Of a DNA stretch of 64,000 nucleotides, positions 8,657 to 18,500 are shown one piece after another (the stretch's first letter is position 1; each line of letters opens with the position of its first letter). The DNA lies in the NCBI GenBank assembly GCA_947650915.1, contig CANSWY010000003.1, positions 62,001 through 126,000 of the forward strand. Reading direction: 5' to 3'. The notes under the pieces were generated by a model, which was not told where the DNA came from, ran no database searches, and was given only the letters and a program-made list of their open reading frames with translations. The translations under genes and the position numbers were made by a program. Source of the stretch: an uncultured Eggerthellaceae bacterium (GTDB lineage Bacteria > Actinomycetota > Coriobacteriia > Coriobacteriales > Eggerthellaceae).

Positions 8657-10801
8657 ATGACCATCGCTCTAGTCGCAGGAATCATCACCGCCATCGTCAT
8701 CGTCGGGCTGGTGCTCGTCTATTTCGTCATGCGCGATAAAGACGATGTGCCGGGCACGGATGCGGCGCTCGGGTCCGAGCTCACGAACATCAAGGTGGGC
8801 TTCGACGAAGCGGAAGGGGAGCGCGGCAAAGACGTCAAGGTGAGCGCTTCTGACGATTCTTCGAAAGCCCCGGATTCGTTCACGAAACGGTTCTTGGCGC
8901 TGGGCGCTCTGGCGGCGGCCGTGTTCGGATCCTTGGCGACGCGCATCTGGCAGCTGCAGGTGCAGAGCGGCCAGGGCTACCAGCAAGAGGCGGAGGAGAA
9001 CCTCTCCACCAGCGTGTCCACCCCGGCCCCCCGCGGCTGCATCTTCGATGTGCGCGGCCGTGAACTGGTGGCCAACAAGGCGAACCAGACGGTGCTGGCC
9101 GATCCTTCCGTGGCGACGGATGCTGACACCATCCTGCGCCTGTCAGCAGTGCTGGGCATTCCCGCGCCCATCGTGCGCCAGCGCATCCAGGACGCCTCCA
9201 CCGGCGCGCAGAGCCAGCGCGTGGTGGCCGATGACGTGCGCTTGCGGGACATCGCCGTCATCTCGGAGCATCCGGACGCCTTTCCCGGCATCACCACGGA
9301 GACGCGCACCGTGCGCGAATACCCGTACGGCGCTCTGGCGGCTCACGTGCTGGGCTACACGGGCACGCCCACTGATGACGAGCTGTCCCAGGCGGGCTTC
9401 GGCCGCAAGGTGGAGAGCACGGATACGGTGGGCAAGAGCGGGGTGGAGCGCAGCTATGACGGCGTCTTGTCGGGGGATCAAGGAGAGCGCCGCATGATGG
9501 TGGACGCGAAAGGGGACGTGGTGGCCGTGGTGGCGGAGACGCTGCCGAAGAAGGGCTCGGACATCACGCTCACCATCGATGCCTATGCCCAAGGCGTGGC
9601 CGATGAGGCATTGGCATCCCAGATCGCGCCGCTGGGTGACATCGGCACGGGCAAGGGGGTGGCCGGGGCCGTGGTGGCCATGAACGTGCAGGACGGCTCC
9701 ATCCCCGTCATGGCCAGCTACCCCACCTTCGATCCCACCTACTTCACCGGTGGCATCCCCCAGGACATCTGGGACCTGTACAACACCGAAGAATCCAACG
9801 CGCCCATGGTCAATCGCGTGGTGAATGGCCAGTACGCGCCCGCATCCACGTTCAAAGCGTTCACGTCCATGGCGGGGCTGCATTTCGGATTCGCGGACTA
9901 CGACAGCGAATGGGAATGCGGCGGCTCCTGGGACGGTTTCGGGTCGGGGGATGTGCAGAAGTGCTGGCTCCATTCGGGGCATGGGACCATGGACCTGCAT
10001 GACGGCATCGTGAATTCGTGTGACGTGGTCTTCTATGAGATCGCGAAGGCGTTCTATGACCACGGCCCTGAAGGCACGGGCGAACTCTCTGACACGGCGC
10101 TCCAGGAATACCTTCAGAGCTACCGGTTCGGCAGTCCCACGGGGGTCGATCTGCCGGATGAATCCGCAGGGCGCGTGCCCACGCCTGAATGGAAGGCCGA
10201 ACAATGGAAGAACGTCCCCTCTGAGGCCTACTGGCGCGGCGGTGACTATACGAACATGATCATCGGCCAGGGAGACGTGCTCATCACGCCGTTGCAGCTG
10301 GTGGCGGCCTATGGGGCCATCGCCACGGGGCGGATCATGAAGCCGCATCTGTTGGAAGAGGTGCGCAACGGCCAAGGAGAGGTGGTCTTCAAGGCTGAGG
10401 CTGAAGTGGTGGCCGAGCCGGACGTGAACCAGGAACATCTGGAATACGTCCGCGAATCCCTGCATGACATGATCGACCAGAGCCGGGATGCGGGGCCGTC
10501 CTTCTATCAGCGCGGGCTTGATGCGGCGGGCAAATCCGGCACGTCAGAGCATACGGACCGCCAGGATGATGCGTGGTTCGTGGCCTATGCTCCCTACGAT
10601 GATCCCAAGTACGTGGTGGCCTGCATCATCGAAGAGGGCGTGAGCGGCGCAAAGACCGCCGGTCCCATCGTGGCGCGCGTGTTGGCAGCGCTCTTCAGAG
10701 GAGAGGCGGAAGACTCAGCTGAGCTGGAGATCCCGCGCATGTCGGGTTCGTCCGGCAGGTCGGTGGCCGTGAAAGTGGCCGGCGGATCCCGAGAGGACTG
10801 A
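8657..10801 (+). CDS. mrdA: Penicillin-binding protein 2 (class B transpeptidase)
   Basis: Transpeptidase that cross-links lateral peptidoglycan together with RodA. The 714-residue product has the class B dimerisation domain (about 120-300) followed by the transpeptidase domain with catalytic STFK at 397-400, SCD at 454-456 (the SxN position, here ending in Asp as in other PBP2 enzymes) and KSGT at 626-629. Odd feature: a first transmembrane helix at about 3-25 and a roughly 55-residue polar linker precede the usual membrane anchor at about 78-97. Two membrane helices are not typical of PBP2, so either the N-terminus is a lineage-specific extension or translation starts further in. Gene order with mreBCD and rodA makes the role secure. 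Confidence 0.93.
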   Translation: MTIALVAGIITAIVIVGLVLVYFVMRDKDDVPGTDAALGSELTNIKVGFDEAEGERGKDVKVSASDDSSKAPDSFTKRFLALGALAAAVFGSLATRIWQLQVQSGQGYQQEAEENLSTSVSTPAPRGCIFDVRGRELVANKANQTVLADPSVATDADTILRLSAVLGIPAPIVRQRIQDASTGAQSQRVVADDVRLRDIAVISEHPDAFPGITTETRTVREYPYGALAAHVLGYTGTPTDDELSQAGFGRKVESTDTVGKSGVERSYDGVLSGDQGERRMMVDAKGDVVAVVAETLPKKGSDITLTIDAYAQGVADEALASQIAPLGDIGTGKGVAGAVVAMNVQDGSIPVMASYPTFDPTYFTGGIPQDIWDLYNTEESNAPMVNRVVNGQYAPASTFKAFTSMAGLHFGFADYDSEWECGGSWDGFGSGDVQKCWLHSGHGTMDLHDGIVNSCDVVFYEIAKAFYDHGPEGTGELSDTALQEYLQSYRFGSPTGVDLPDESAGRVPTPEWKAEQWKNVPSEAYWRGGDYTNMIIGQGDVLITPLQLVAAYGAIATGRIMKPHLLEEVRNGQGEVVFKAEAEVVAEPDVNQEHLEYVRESLHDMIDQSRDAGPSFYQRGLDAAGKSGTSEHTDRQDDAWFVAYAPYDDPKYVVACIIEEGVSGAKTAGPIVARVLAALFRGEAEDSAELEIPRMSGSSGRSVAVKVAGGSRED

Positions 10802-10806
10802 CGCCT

Positions 10807-12042
10807 ATGCCGCTGCCTCAGATCCAGTCCGTGCATGCTGCTGCCACGCCCGCCACAGCCGGGCGCGCACGCCGCCGCTCCAAGCTCTCCGCCATCATCT
10901 GCTGGCCCCTGCTCATCGTGTGCCTGGCGCTCATCTCCTTCGGGCTCCTGGTCTGTTGGTCAGCCGTGCAGTCGGACGCGGACTACAGCTTCTCGCGCCA
11001 GCTCATGGGCGTCGCCATGGGGATGGTGGCCTGCATGGTGCTCTGGACGTTCGACTACCGCAAGTTCGGTGCGCTGACCTATCCGCTGCTCATCGTGAGC
11101 GTCATCCTGATCTTGTCCCCGCACCTGCCGGTGATCGGACGCACGGTCATGGGCGCCACCTCCTGGATCTACATCGGCATGCAGGTGCAGCCGGGCGAAT
11201 TCGCGAAGGTGACCGTGGTGCTGTTCGCGGCCAGCCTGCTGGCGCGCTACAACGGGCGCCTGTGGGACGTGCGCGAATACTGCAAGTGCGTGGCGCTCTT
11301 GTTGGTGCCGTTCTTGGCCATCATGACCCAGCCCGACCTGGGCACGGGGCTGGTGTATCTGTTCATCTCCGCCACCACCATGGTGATGGGGGGCGCCCGT
11401 CCGCGATACCTGTTGATCTCCTTGGCGCTGTTCGTGGGCGTCATCGCCTGCGTCTTCGCGCTGGATGAGGTGCTCAAATACCAGTTGGAGGACGGCACCT
11501 GGGAATACAAGCTGCTCAAGAACTACCAGCGCAGCCGCTTGTTCGTGTTCATGAATCAGGATTCGCTGGCTTCCACGGATGAGGGCTACAACTTGCAGCA
11601 GGCCATGATCGCCATCGGGTCGGGCGGCCTCACGGGCAAGGGGTTGGGCTCTTCCACCCAGTCATCCTTGGGCTTTCTGCCCGAAGCTCCCACGGATTTC
11701 ATCTTCTGCGTGCTGGCAGAGGAGCTGGGCTTTCTGGGCGTGCTCCTGCTCTTGGGCCTGTATGCGGCGCTGGTGGCCGTCGCCATCCATATCGCGCGCA
11801 CCTGCGGGAACCTCTTCGGCATGCTCATCATCTGCGCCATCGTGGGGATGTGGCTGTTCCAGATCCTGGAGAACATCGGGATGTGCTGCGGGCTCATGCC
11901 CATCACGGGCATCCCTCTGCCATTTGTCAGTTACGGATCGTCTTTCATGATGGTGAATTTCGCCATGCTGGGACTGATATCATCTGTCTACTCACATGAG
12001 GTGGCACCGACGACAGGAGTTGGATATGGGTCTTCCCGTTGA
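10807..12042 (+). CDS. rodA: Peptidoglycan polymerase RodA (SEDS family)
   Basis: Lipid II-dependent glycan polymerase of the elongation machinery, partner of the adjacent PBP2. The 411-residue protein has about ten membrane helices and SEDS hallmarks: QPGEFAKV, QPDLGTGLVY (containing the essential Asp), the QSSLGFLPEAPTDFIFCVLAEELG segment, and the C-terminal GIPLPFVSYGSS motif. An Ala/Arg-rich cytoplasmic tail of about 28 residues precedes the first helix. The next gene starts 17 bases before its stop. Confidence 0.95.
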   Translation: MPLPQIQSVHAAATPATAGRARRRSKLSAIICWPLLIVCLALISFGLLVCWSAVQSDADYSFSRQLMGVAMGMVACMVLWTFDYRKFGALTYPLLIVSVILILSPHLPVIGRTVMGATSWIYIGMQVQPGEFAKVTVVLFAASLLARYNGRLWDVREYCKCVALLLVPFLAIMTQPDLGTGLVYLFISATTMVMGGARPRYLLISLALFVGVIACVFALDEVLKYQLEDGTWEYKLLKNYQRSRLFVFMNQDSLASTDEGYNLQQAMIAIGSGGLTGKGLGSSTQSSLGFLPEAPTDFIFCVLAEELGFLGVLLLLGLYAALVAVAIHIARTCGNLFGMLIICAIVGMWLFQILENIGMCCGLMPITGIPLPFVSYGSSFMMVNFAMLGLISSVYSHEVAPTTGVGYGSSR

Positions 12043-13108
12043 TTTCGGCGAGGTCTTCCGCATCGCCAAGGACATGAAGGACGTGGCCAGCGTGCCGGTG
12101 TCCGTGTCCGTCATCATAGACGACACCGCAGATGCCGAACTGGCCGCGCACGTGCGGTCCGCGTTCGCGTCCACCAACGCGCACACGCGGGTGACGGTGA
12201 CGTATCTGGACGCGGGCTGGGAAGCGGGGGCCGTGCGTGAGGATTTCGCGGTCATCGTGGCCGGCGCTTCTGCTGAGGTGGGGCGCTTGGCGGCGAAGAT
12301 CCGCGGCGCGGGCACGCCCGTCATGGTGGCCACCGATGACGCGGGCGCGGTGCATGCCGCATCCGTGGAGGCGGGAAATCCCCTCTCTGTGGCAGACATC
12401 GTGGCACCGGTGAAGCTCAAAAGCTCCTTGGAAGAGAAAGCGGCTGCGCTGGTGCCGGCGCTGCGCGCCCGGGTGGATGATGTCACGGATGCGGGGCGCA
12501 TCCCGCTGGATGAGGAGGCGTTCAAGCTCCTGTATCAGAGGATGGGGGAGTGGATCATCACCACCTGCCCTGAGAAGAAGCTCACGCTCGCGCTGTCGTT
12601 CCCGTTCGTGCGCAGGCCGCTGGCCATGGATGCCATCTCCGCCACGTCCTTGCAGAACGCGGCGGTGGGCTTCGTGCCCATCTTGCCGGGGGCTGACATG
12701 CCCATCATGACCCTGAACCAGATGAAGATGGTCCTGCAGATCGCCACGGCCTACGGCCAGCCCTTGGATGCGAACCGCGTGAAGGAGCTGGCCTGCGTGC
12801 TGGGCGGCGCCTTCGTGGCGCGCAACATCGCGCGTTCCGGCGCCAAGCTCATCCCGTTCGCGGGCTGGGCCATATCCGGCGCGGTGGGCTTCGCGGCCAC
12901 GGAGGCCATGGGCCGCGCGGCAGTGGAGTATTTCGAAGCCGGGGGAGACATCGTGGGCGTGGCTCAGGTGGTGCAGACGGCGCGCGACGGCGCGGTGGAA
13001 GCGGCAGGCGCGGCATCCAGGACGCCGTTGGGCCGCAGGGCGGCGCGGGCGGTGGCCGATGCCGTGCCCGCGGCCGGACGCATCCTAGGCATCAGACAAG
13101 ACGCATGA
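12026..13108 (+). CDS. DUF697-type (YcjF-like) membrane-associated protein
   Basis: A 360-residue protein of unknown role. The C-terminal half (about 240-320) contains the DUF697 pattern LGGAFVARNIARSGAKLIPFAGW with two hydrophobic segments; DUF697 domains often accompany GTPases or sit in envelope proteins. The N-terminal half is alpha/beta and not recognised. The ATG at 12026 follows ACAGGAGT and lies inside the end of rodA, so translation is probably coupled to the cell-shape operon. A role in envelope growth is plausible only from context. Confidence 0.7.
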   Translation: MGLPVDFGEVFRIAKDMKDVASVPVSVSVIIDDTADAELAAHVRSAFASTNAHTRVTVTYLDAGWEAGAVREDFAVIVAGASAEVGRLAAKIRGAGTPVMVATDDAGAVHAASVEAGNPLSVADIVAPVKLKSSLEEKAAALVPALRARVDDVTDAGRIPLDEEAFKLLYQRMGEWIITTCPEKKLTLALSFPFVRRPLAMDAISATSLQNAAVGFVPILPGADMPIMTLNQMKMVLQIATAYGQPLDANRVKELACVLGGAFVARNIARSGAKLIPFAGWAISGAVGFAATEAMGRAAVEYFEAGGDIVGVAQVVQTARDGAVEAAGAASRTPLGRRAARAVADAVPAAGRILGIRQDA

Positions 13109-13117
13109 CGGATCGTC

Positions 13118-14950
13118 ATGGCACGCTCTGACATCTGGAGCCAGGTGGCTCCGCTCTTGCGGGAAGTGGAGCGCCCCGGGCGCTATGCGGGCAGCGAATG
13201 GGGCGCCGTCCGTCCCAGCCGCGAGGGGTTCGCGTTCTGCATGGTGTATCCGGACACCTATGAGCTGGGGCAGGCGAACCAGGCGGTGCGCATCCTGGTG
13301 AACCGCGTGAACGCGCAGGACGACATGGCGGCCGAACGGGCGTATCTGCCGGGCGCTGACATGGCGGACGCCATGCGGGCGGCCGGGGTGCCGCTCTTCT
13401 CCCTTGAGAACACGACGCCGCTCTCGGAGTTCGACGTGGTGGGCATCACGCTGCCCCATGAGCTGTGCGCCACCAACGTGCTGGAAGTGCTGGACCTTGC
13501 GGGCATCCCCGTGACGGCCGAGGACCGCGCAGAAGATGACCCCGTGGTGATCGGCGGCGGTCCCTGCGCGTTCAACCCGGAACCCTATGCGCGCGCCTTC
13601 GATGCCATCCTCATCGGGGAGGGGGAGGAATCCGTGCCGGAGGTGCTGGCGGCAGTGCGCGAAGGGCGCACAGCAGGGCTTTCGCGCAGGGACATCTTGG
13701 AGGCGCTCACCCAAGTGGAGGGCGTCTACGTGCCTCTTCTGCAGGACCCGGCAGCTGACGCGCGGATCTCCATCCGCAAGCGCGTGTTCTCTGGCTTTTC
13801 AGATGCGGACGCGTGGGAGCCCATGGTGGTGCCTTTCGTGGAATGCGTGCATGACCGGTTGAACGTGGAGGTGCTGCGCGGCTGTTCGCGCGGGTGCCGG
13901 TTCTGCCAGGCGGGCATGATCTATCGGCCGGTGCGCGAGCGCAGCGCAGAGGCCATCATCTCTGCCGTGGAGCGCGGCATCCATGAGACGGGCTATGAGG
14001 AAGTGAGCCTCACGTCGCTCTCCACCACGGACCATTCTCAGATCGCGGACATCCTGGGAGCGCTGAACGCGCGTTTCGCGGACACGGGCGTGCGCGTTTC
14101 CATACCATCCCAGCGCTTGGATTCCTTTGGCGTGCAGATGGCGGACGCGGTGGCGGGCCAGAAGCGCGGCGGCCTCACGTTCGCGCCGGAAGCGGGCAGC
14201 CAGCGTTTGCGGGACGTCATCAACAAGAACGTCACCGAAGAGGACCTGATGGCTGCGGTGGATGCGGCCATGGAAGCGGGCTGGCAGCGCGTGAAACTGT
14301 ACTTCATGATCGGGCTGCCCACGGAAACGGATGAGGACGTGGCTGAGATCGGCCGGTTGGCATCGGACGCGTTCGCGCGCATGCGGGAGGCAACGCCGCC
14401 GGAAGCGCGCGGGCGCCTCAAGATGACGGTGGCAGTGGCCGTCTTCGTGCCGAAGGCGCATACCCCCTTCCAGTGGGAGGGTCAGATCCCGGCGGAGGAG
14501 GCGCGGCGGCGCGTGGGGATCATCCGGGATGCGGTGCGGTTCCGCGCTGTGCGCGTGGACTATCACGAACCGAAGACCAGCTTCTTGGAAGCGGTCATGA
14601 GCCGCGGGGGACGCGAGGTCTCCCTGCTGGTGGAAGAGGCGTGGAAGCGCGGCGCGCGCTTCGATGCTTGGACGGAGCATTTTTCAGAAGAGGCCTGGGT
14701 GGATGCGGCGCGCGCGGTGGGCGTGGACATGGACGCCCTGGCCCATGAGGCGCACCCGGTTGATGCGCCGCTGCCCTGGGACCATGTGGATGCCGGCGTG
14801 TCCAAGCGCTTCTTGATGAAAGAGCGGGAACGGGCCTTTGCGGGCGCGCTCACGGAGGACTGCACCTTCGGCGCGTGCACGGCCTGCGGCATCTGCGAAA
14901 GCGCGCATTCCGGCATCATCGTGCAGGAGGAGAGGGGCAGCCATGGCTGA
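13118..14950 (+). CDS. B12-binding-like radical SAM protein (TIGR03960 family)
   Basis: The 610-residue product has an N-terminal cobalamin-binding-like fold (about 30-200), the radical SAM core with CX3CX2C cysteines at 256, 260 and 263 (CSRGCRFC), a GxIxGxE-like region, and a C-terminal segment rich in cysteines (CTFGACTACGIC) that may hold another iron-sulfur centre. Members are typically followed by a DUF2344 partner, as here (8-base overlap), and in many genomes by RNase G and rplU-rpmA. The substrate is not known; a link to RNA or ribosome modification is only inferred from that recurrent neighbourhood. Confidence 0.88.
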   Translation: MARSDIWSQVAPLLREVERPGRYAGSEWGAVRPSREGFAFCMVYPDTYELGQANQAVRILVNRVNAQDDMAAERAYLPGADMADAMRAAGVPLFSLENTTPLSEFDVVGITLPHELCATNVLEVLDLAGIPVTAEDRAEDDPVVIGGGPCAFNPEPYARAFDAILIGEGEESVPEVLAAVREGRTAGLSRRDILEALTQVEGVYVPLLQDPAADARISIRKRVFSGFSDADAWEPMVVPFVECVHDRLNVEVLRGCSRGCRFCQAGMIYRPVRERSAEAIISAVERGIHETGYEEVSLTSLSTTDHSQIADILGALNARFADTGVRVSIPSQRLDSFGVQMADAVAGQKRGGLTFAPEAGSQRLRDVINKNVTEEDLMAAVDAAMEAGWQRVKLYFMIGLPTETDEDVAEIGRLASDAFARMREATPPEARGRLKMTVAVAVFVPKAHTPFQWEGQIPAEEARRRVGIIRDAVRFRAVRVDYHEPKTSFLEAVMSRGGREVSLLVEEAWKRGARFDAWTEHFSEEAWVDAARAVGVDMDALAHEAHPVDAPLPWDHVDAGVSKRFLMKERERAFAGALTEDCTFGACTACGICESAHSGIIVQEERGSHG

Positions 14951-15572
14951 TCCGCGCAGGTTCCGGCTCCGCGTGCGCTACCGGAAAGCGGGACGGCTGG
15001 CGATGCTGTCCCATCTGGAGATCACGCACGCCCTTGAGCGCATCGTGCGGCGCAGCGGGCTTCCGTTCGCCTTGTCTGAGGGGTTCTCTCCGCATATGAA
15101 GATGGCGTTCGGGCCCGCTTTGCCGGTGGGCGTGGGCGGCGAACAGGAGGTGTTCGACGTCCTGCTCACCTCCTACGTGGCGCCTGATCGCGCATTCGGT
15201 GCGCTCGTCGAGGCGGCACCGGAGGGGCTTGCTCCTGTCCAGGCCGCCTATGTGGAACCGTCTGCCCCGGCTGCATCCGTCGCGTTCTCTGACAGCACCT
15301 ATGAGGTCGTGTTGGATTCACCGCTCGCTTGCCTCCGTGTGCCTGATGAGGTGACGGTCACGCGCAAGGGCAAGGAGAAGTCGCTCATCACCGCGGATTT
15401 CCTGGTGGGGGAGCCCCAGTTGGACGGGTGCGGCTTCACGTTCGCGCTGCGTGCGCGGGAGACGGGCAGCATGCGGGCGGACGCGTTCGCTGACGCGTGC
15501 CTTGCGGCCAGCGCGCCTGCGGGCACGGTGCTGCCGCGCATCGTCTCGTTCACGCGGAGCGCGCTCGCCTGA
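14943..15572 (+). CDS. DUF2344 (TIGR03936) radical SAM-associated protein
   Basis: A 209-residue protein matching the DUF2344 family, with the characteristic RVRYRKAGRLAMLSHLE start and the SEGFSPHMKMAFGPALPVG block at about 44-62. Family members are found next to, or fused with, the TIGR03960 radical SAM protein, exactly as here with an 8-base overlap. The function is unknown; the conserved basic block suggests nucleic acid contact, which is an inference. Confidence 0.85.
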   Translation: MADPRRFRLRVRYRKAGRLAMLSHLEITHALERIVRRSGLPFALSEGFSPHMKMAFGPALPVGVGGEQEVFDVLLTSYVAPDRAFGALVEAAPEGLAPVQAAYVEPSAPAASVAFSDSTYEVVLDSPLACLRVPDEVTVTRKGKEKSLITADFLVGEPQLDGCGFTFALRARETGSMRADAFADACLAASAPAGTVLPRIVSFTRSALA

Positions 15573-15579
15573 GCAGCTG

Positions 15580-18500
15580 ATGGACCAGACAGACCTCAAG
15601 GGCATCCCGGGGATCGGCCGTGCGCGCATCGTGAGCGCGGCGTTCGCGCTGGCGGCAGCGGCGCTCATCATCGTGCAGTCCACATGCCTGGCCTGGGCGG
15701 TAACCGCGCTTTGGGGCGGCGCGTCCTTGGGCGAAGCCGGGGGCGCGGTGATCGGGTTCTTCGCAGCCTATGCATGCCGTTTGGGCGTTGCGGCCCTCCA
15801 AGAGCGCGCTGCGGCGCGCTTCGCTGAGAATGCTTCGGCAGAGCTGCGCCGCGCGTACCTGGACGCGCTCGGGTCGGCCGGTCCTGAGCTGTCGCACCGT
15901 CTCGGCCTTGCCGCCTGCGTGCTGAACGCCACGGAAGGCATCGCTTCGGTGCGGGACTACCTGGCGGATGCCGTGCCGAAGAAGGCGTCGTTGATGGTGG
16001 TGCCGCTCTGTCTTGCGGTGGCCATCTGCTGCTTCGATGTGCTGAGCGGCATCATCGCGTTCATCTGCCTTCCGCTCATCATGGTCTTCATGCAGCTCAT
16101 CGGCCACACCGCAAGCGATGATGCGGCCCGGCGCCATGCCGGCTTCACCCAGATGTCGAACCACTTTTTGGATGCGCTGCGAGGCTTGTCCACGCTGCGG
16201 GCATTCGGACGGGCTGCCACCTACGGCAAGACGGTGTTCGCCGCTTCTGAGGGGTACCGGCGCCACGTCATGCGCACGCTGCGCACGGCCACGCTCTCAA
16301 GCACCGTGCTGGACATCTTCGCCACCTGTGGACTGGCGGCGGTGGCCATCATGCTGGGATTCCGCATGGTGGACGGGGAGGTGCTGTTCTTTCCGGCACT
16401 GGCGGTGCTCTTGCTGGTTCCGGAGTTCTTCATGCCCATCCGCGCCTATGCGCGGGGCTACCACGCCACGCTGGAAGGCGCGTCCGCGCTGGGCGCTCTT
16501 GAGCGCGCGCTTCTGTTAGCGGATGAGCAGGCCGCTTTGGAAGTGGAGTATGAGAGCATGGAGAGCGAGCTGGCGTTGGATCGCGCCATCAGCACGCCGG
16601 GCGTGCCGAAGCTTCGGCTGGATGGCGTGAGCATCGCGCACGGGCGGCATCATCATGTGCTCTCCAAGGTGGGATTCAGCCTTGCGGGTGCGCACTTGGT
16701 GGTGGTGACGGGACCATCCGGTGCCGGGAAGTCTTCGCTTCTGGATGTGCTGGCCGGGTTCGCTGATCCTTCCAGCGGGCGCATCTTCGTGAACGGCGAA
16801 GAGGCGGAGACGTTGCGCCGACCGGACTGGCACGCGCGCGTGTCCTACATCCCGCAGCGGCCACATCTGTTCAACGCCACCTTGAAGGAGAACGTGGCGT
16901 TCTATCGGCCTGATGCCACAGACGATGAGGTGATGTCAGCGCTGCGTGAGGTGGGCCTCGGCTGGCTTGCTGAAGGGGAGCACGGGCTTGATCTCATGTT
17001 GGGAGAGGGCGGCCGTGGGCTTTCCGGGGGCGAGGCGCACCGCATCGCGCTGGCGCGGTCGTTGGTGGACCCGGCGCGCGACGTCATCGTGCTGGATGAG
17101 CCCACGGCGCACGTGGACATTGAAACGGAGCTGCAGCTCAAGAAGGTGCTCTTGCGCGCGTTCGAGGGCAAGCTGGTCATCATGGCCACGCACAATATGC
17201 ATTGGGTGCGCGCAGCGGACATGCATCTGGCGGTGGGAGAGGGCATGGTGGAGGTGCGATGCACGGAGGCGGCGTTGCGGCAGGAAGAGAACGCTGCTTC
17301 TGCGCACCCGTCAGAGCGGCAGCGGCATGCGCATGTGCTGCCGCAGGCGGCATCTGATGTCGAAAGGGGTGAAGATGCGCGCATCGCCGCTGCGCCCGAA
17401 CTGCATGACGCGCGCGCGGCGGGAACGCGTTTGATCCGTTCGCTCCTCAGGACGAACGCGCCGCTCATCGTGTGCGCCATGGTGCTGGCGTTCGCAGCAG
17501 CGCTGTTCGCGGGCGGTCTGATGTTCACCTCTGGCTACATGATATCGGTGGCGGCGTCGTTGCCGGTGACGGTGCTGGCGTTGCACCTGCCCTCCATCTT
17601 CGTGCGCATCTTCGGCGTGGGAAAGCCGCTTTTGGACTACGTCCAGCGCCTGTTGAGCCACGATTGGATCCTTCGTGCCACCAGCGCTTTGCGAGAAAAG
17701 CTCTTCGAAGCTGCGCGGCGCGCGTTCGAATGTGCGCGGCCGGAGCGCCTGAGCGAGATGCTGGCCACTCTGTCCGATGACATCGCGCGCACCCAAGACC
17801 TCTTCATCCGCTGCGCTCTGCCTTATGTGCTGGCGCTGCTGCTGGTGGTGGTGGCATCATGTGCGGCAGGGGCGTTCTCCCTTCCGTTCGGGATCGCGCT
17901 CTTCGTTCTGCTGGCCATGGCCACCGTGGGCTTGTCCGTTGCAGCCCTGGTGACGGATGGCCGATTGAAGGATGAGGAAGCGGCAGGGGAACGCGCGCTC
18001 TATGCGGTGCTGACCGATGACGTGATGGGCTTGCGTGACATCGTTCTGGCCGGGCGCGGTCGCGAACGTGCGCAGCAGGTGCTCAAGGCGCACGCCATGT
18101 GCGAACGCATCCGTGCGAAGCTGGGAGCGCGCAGGCGGGCGCGCAGCTTCGTCTGTCAGCTGTTGGCTGGATGCGCCATCCTCCTCTGCCTCATCTGGGC
18201 GGCCGCGGCGTTCACGCCTTCGGTGCCCACGCCGCAGAGCTTGAGCCCGGCAGCGCACGCGCTGGCTGGCTTCGCGGTGCAGAACGAGTCTCCCTGCCCT
18301 CAGAACTGGATCACGGCGTTCGCCATCTGCCTGTTCCCGCTGATCGAATTCCTGCTGCCGGCCACAGAGGCGCTGCTGGACGGATCGGTCATGCGCAAGG
18401 GCGCTGATCGCATCGGGTCTCTGCTGGAATCCGCTCCTCCATCGTTCGATGCCACCGCCGCCAACGCTCCCGTAGCGCAGGCTTCAGCCTGCGACCGCAT

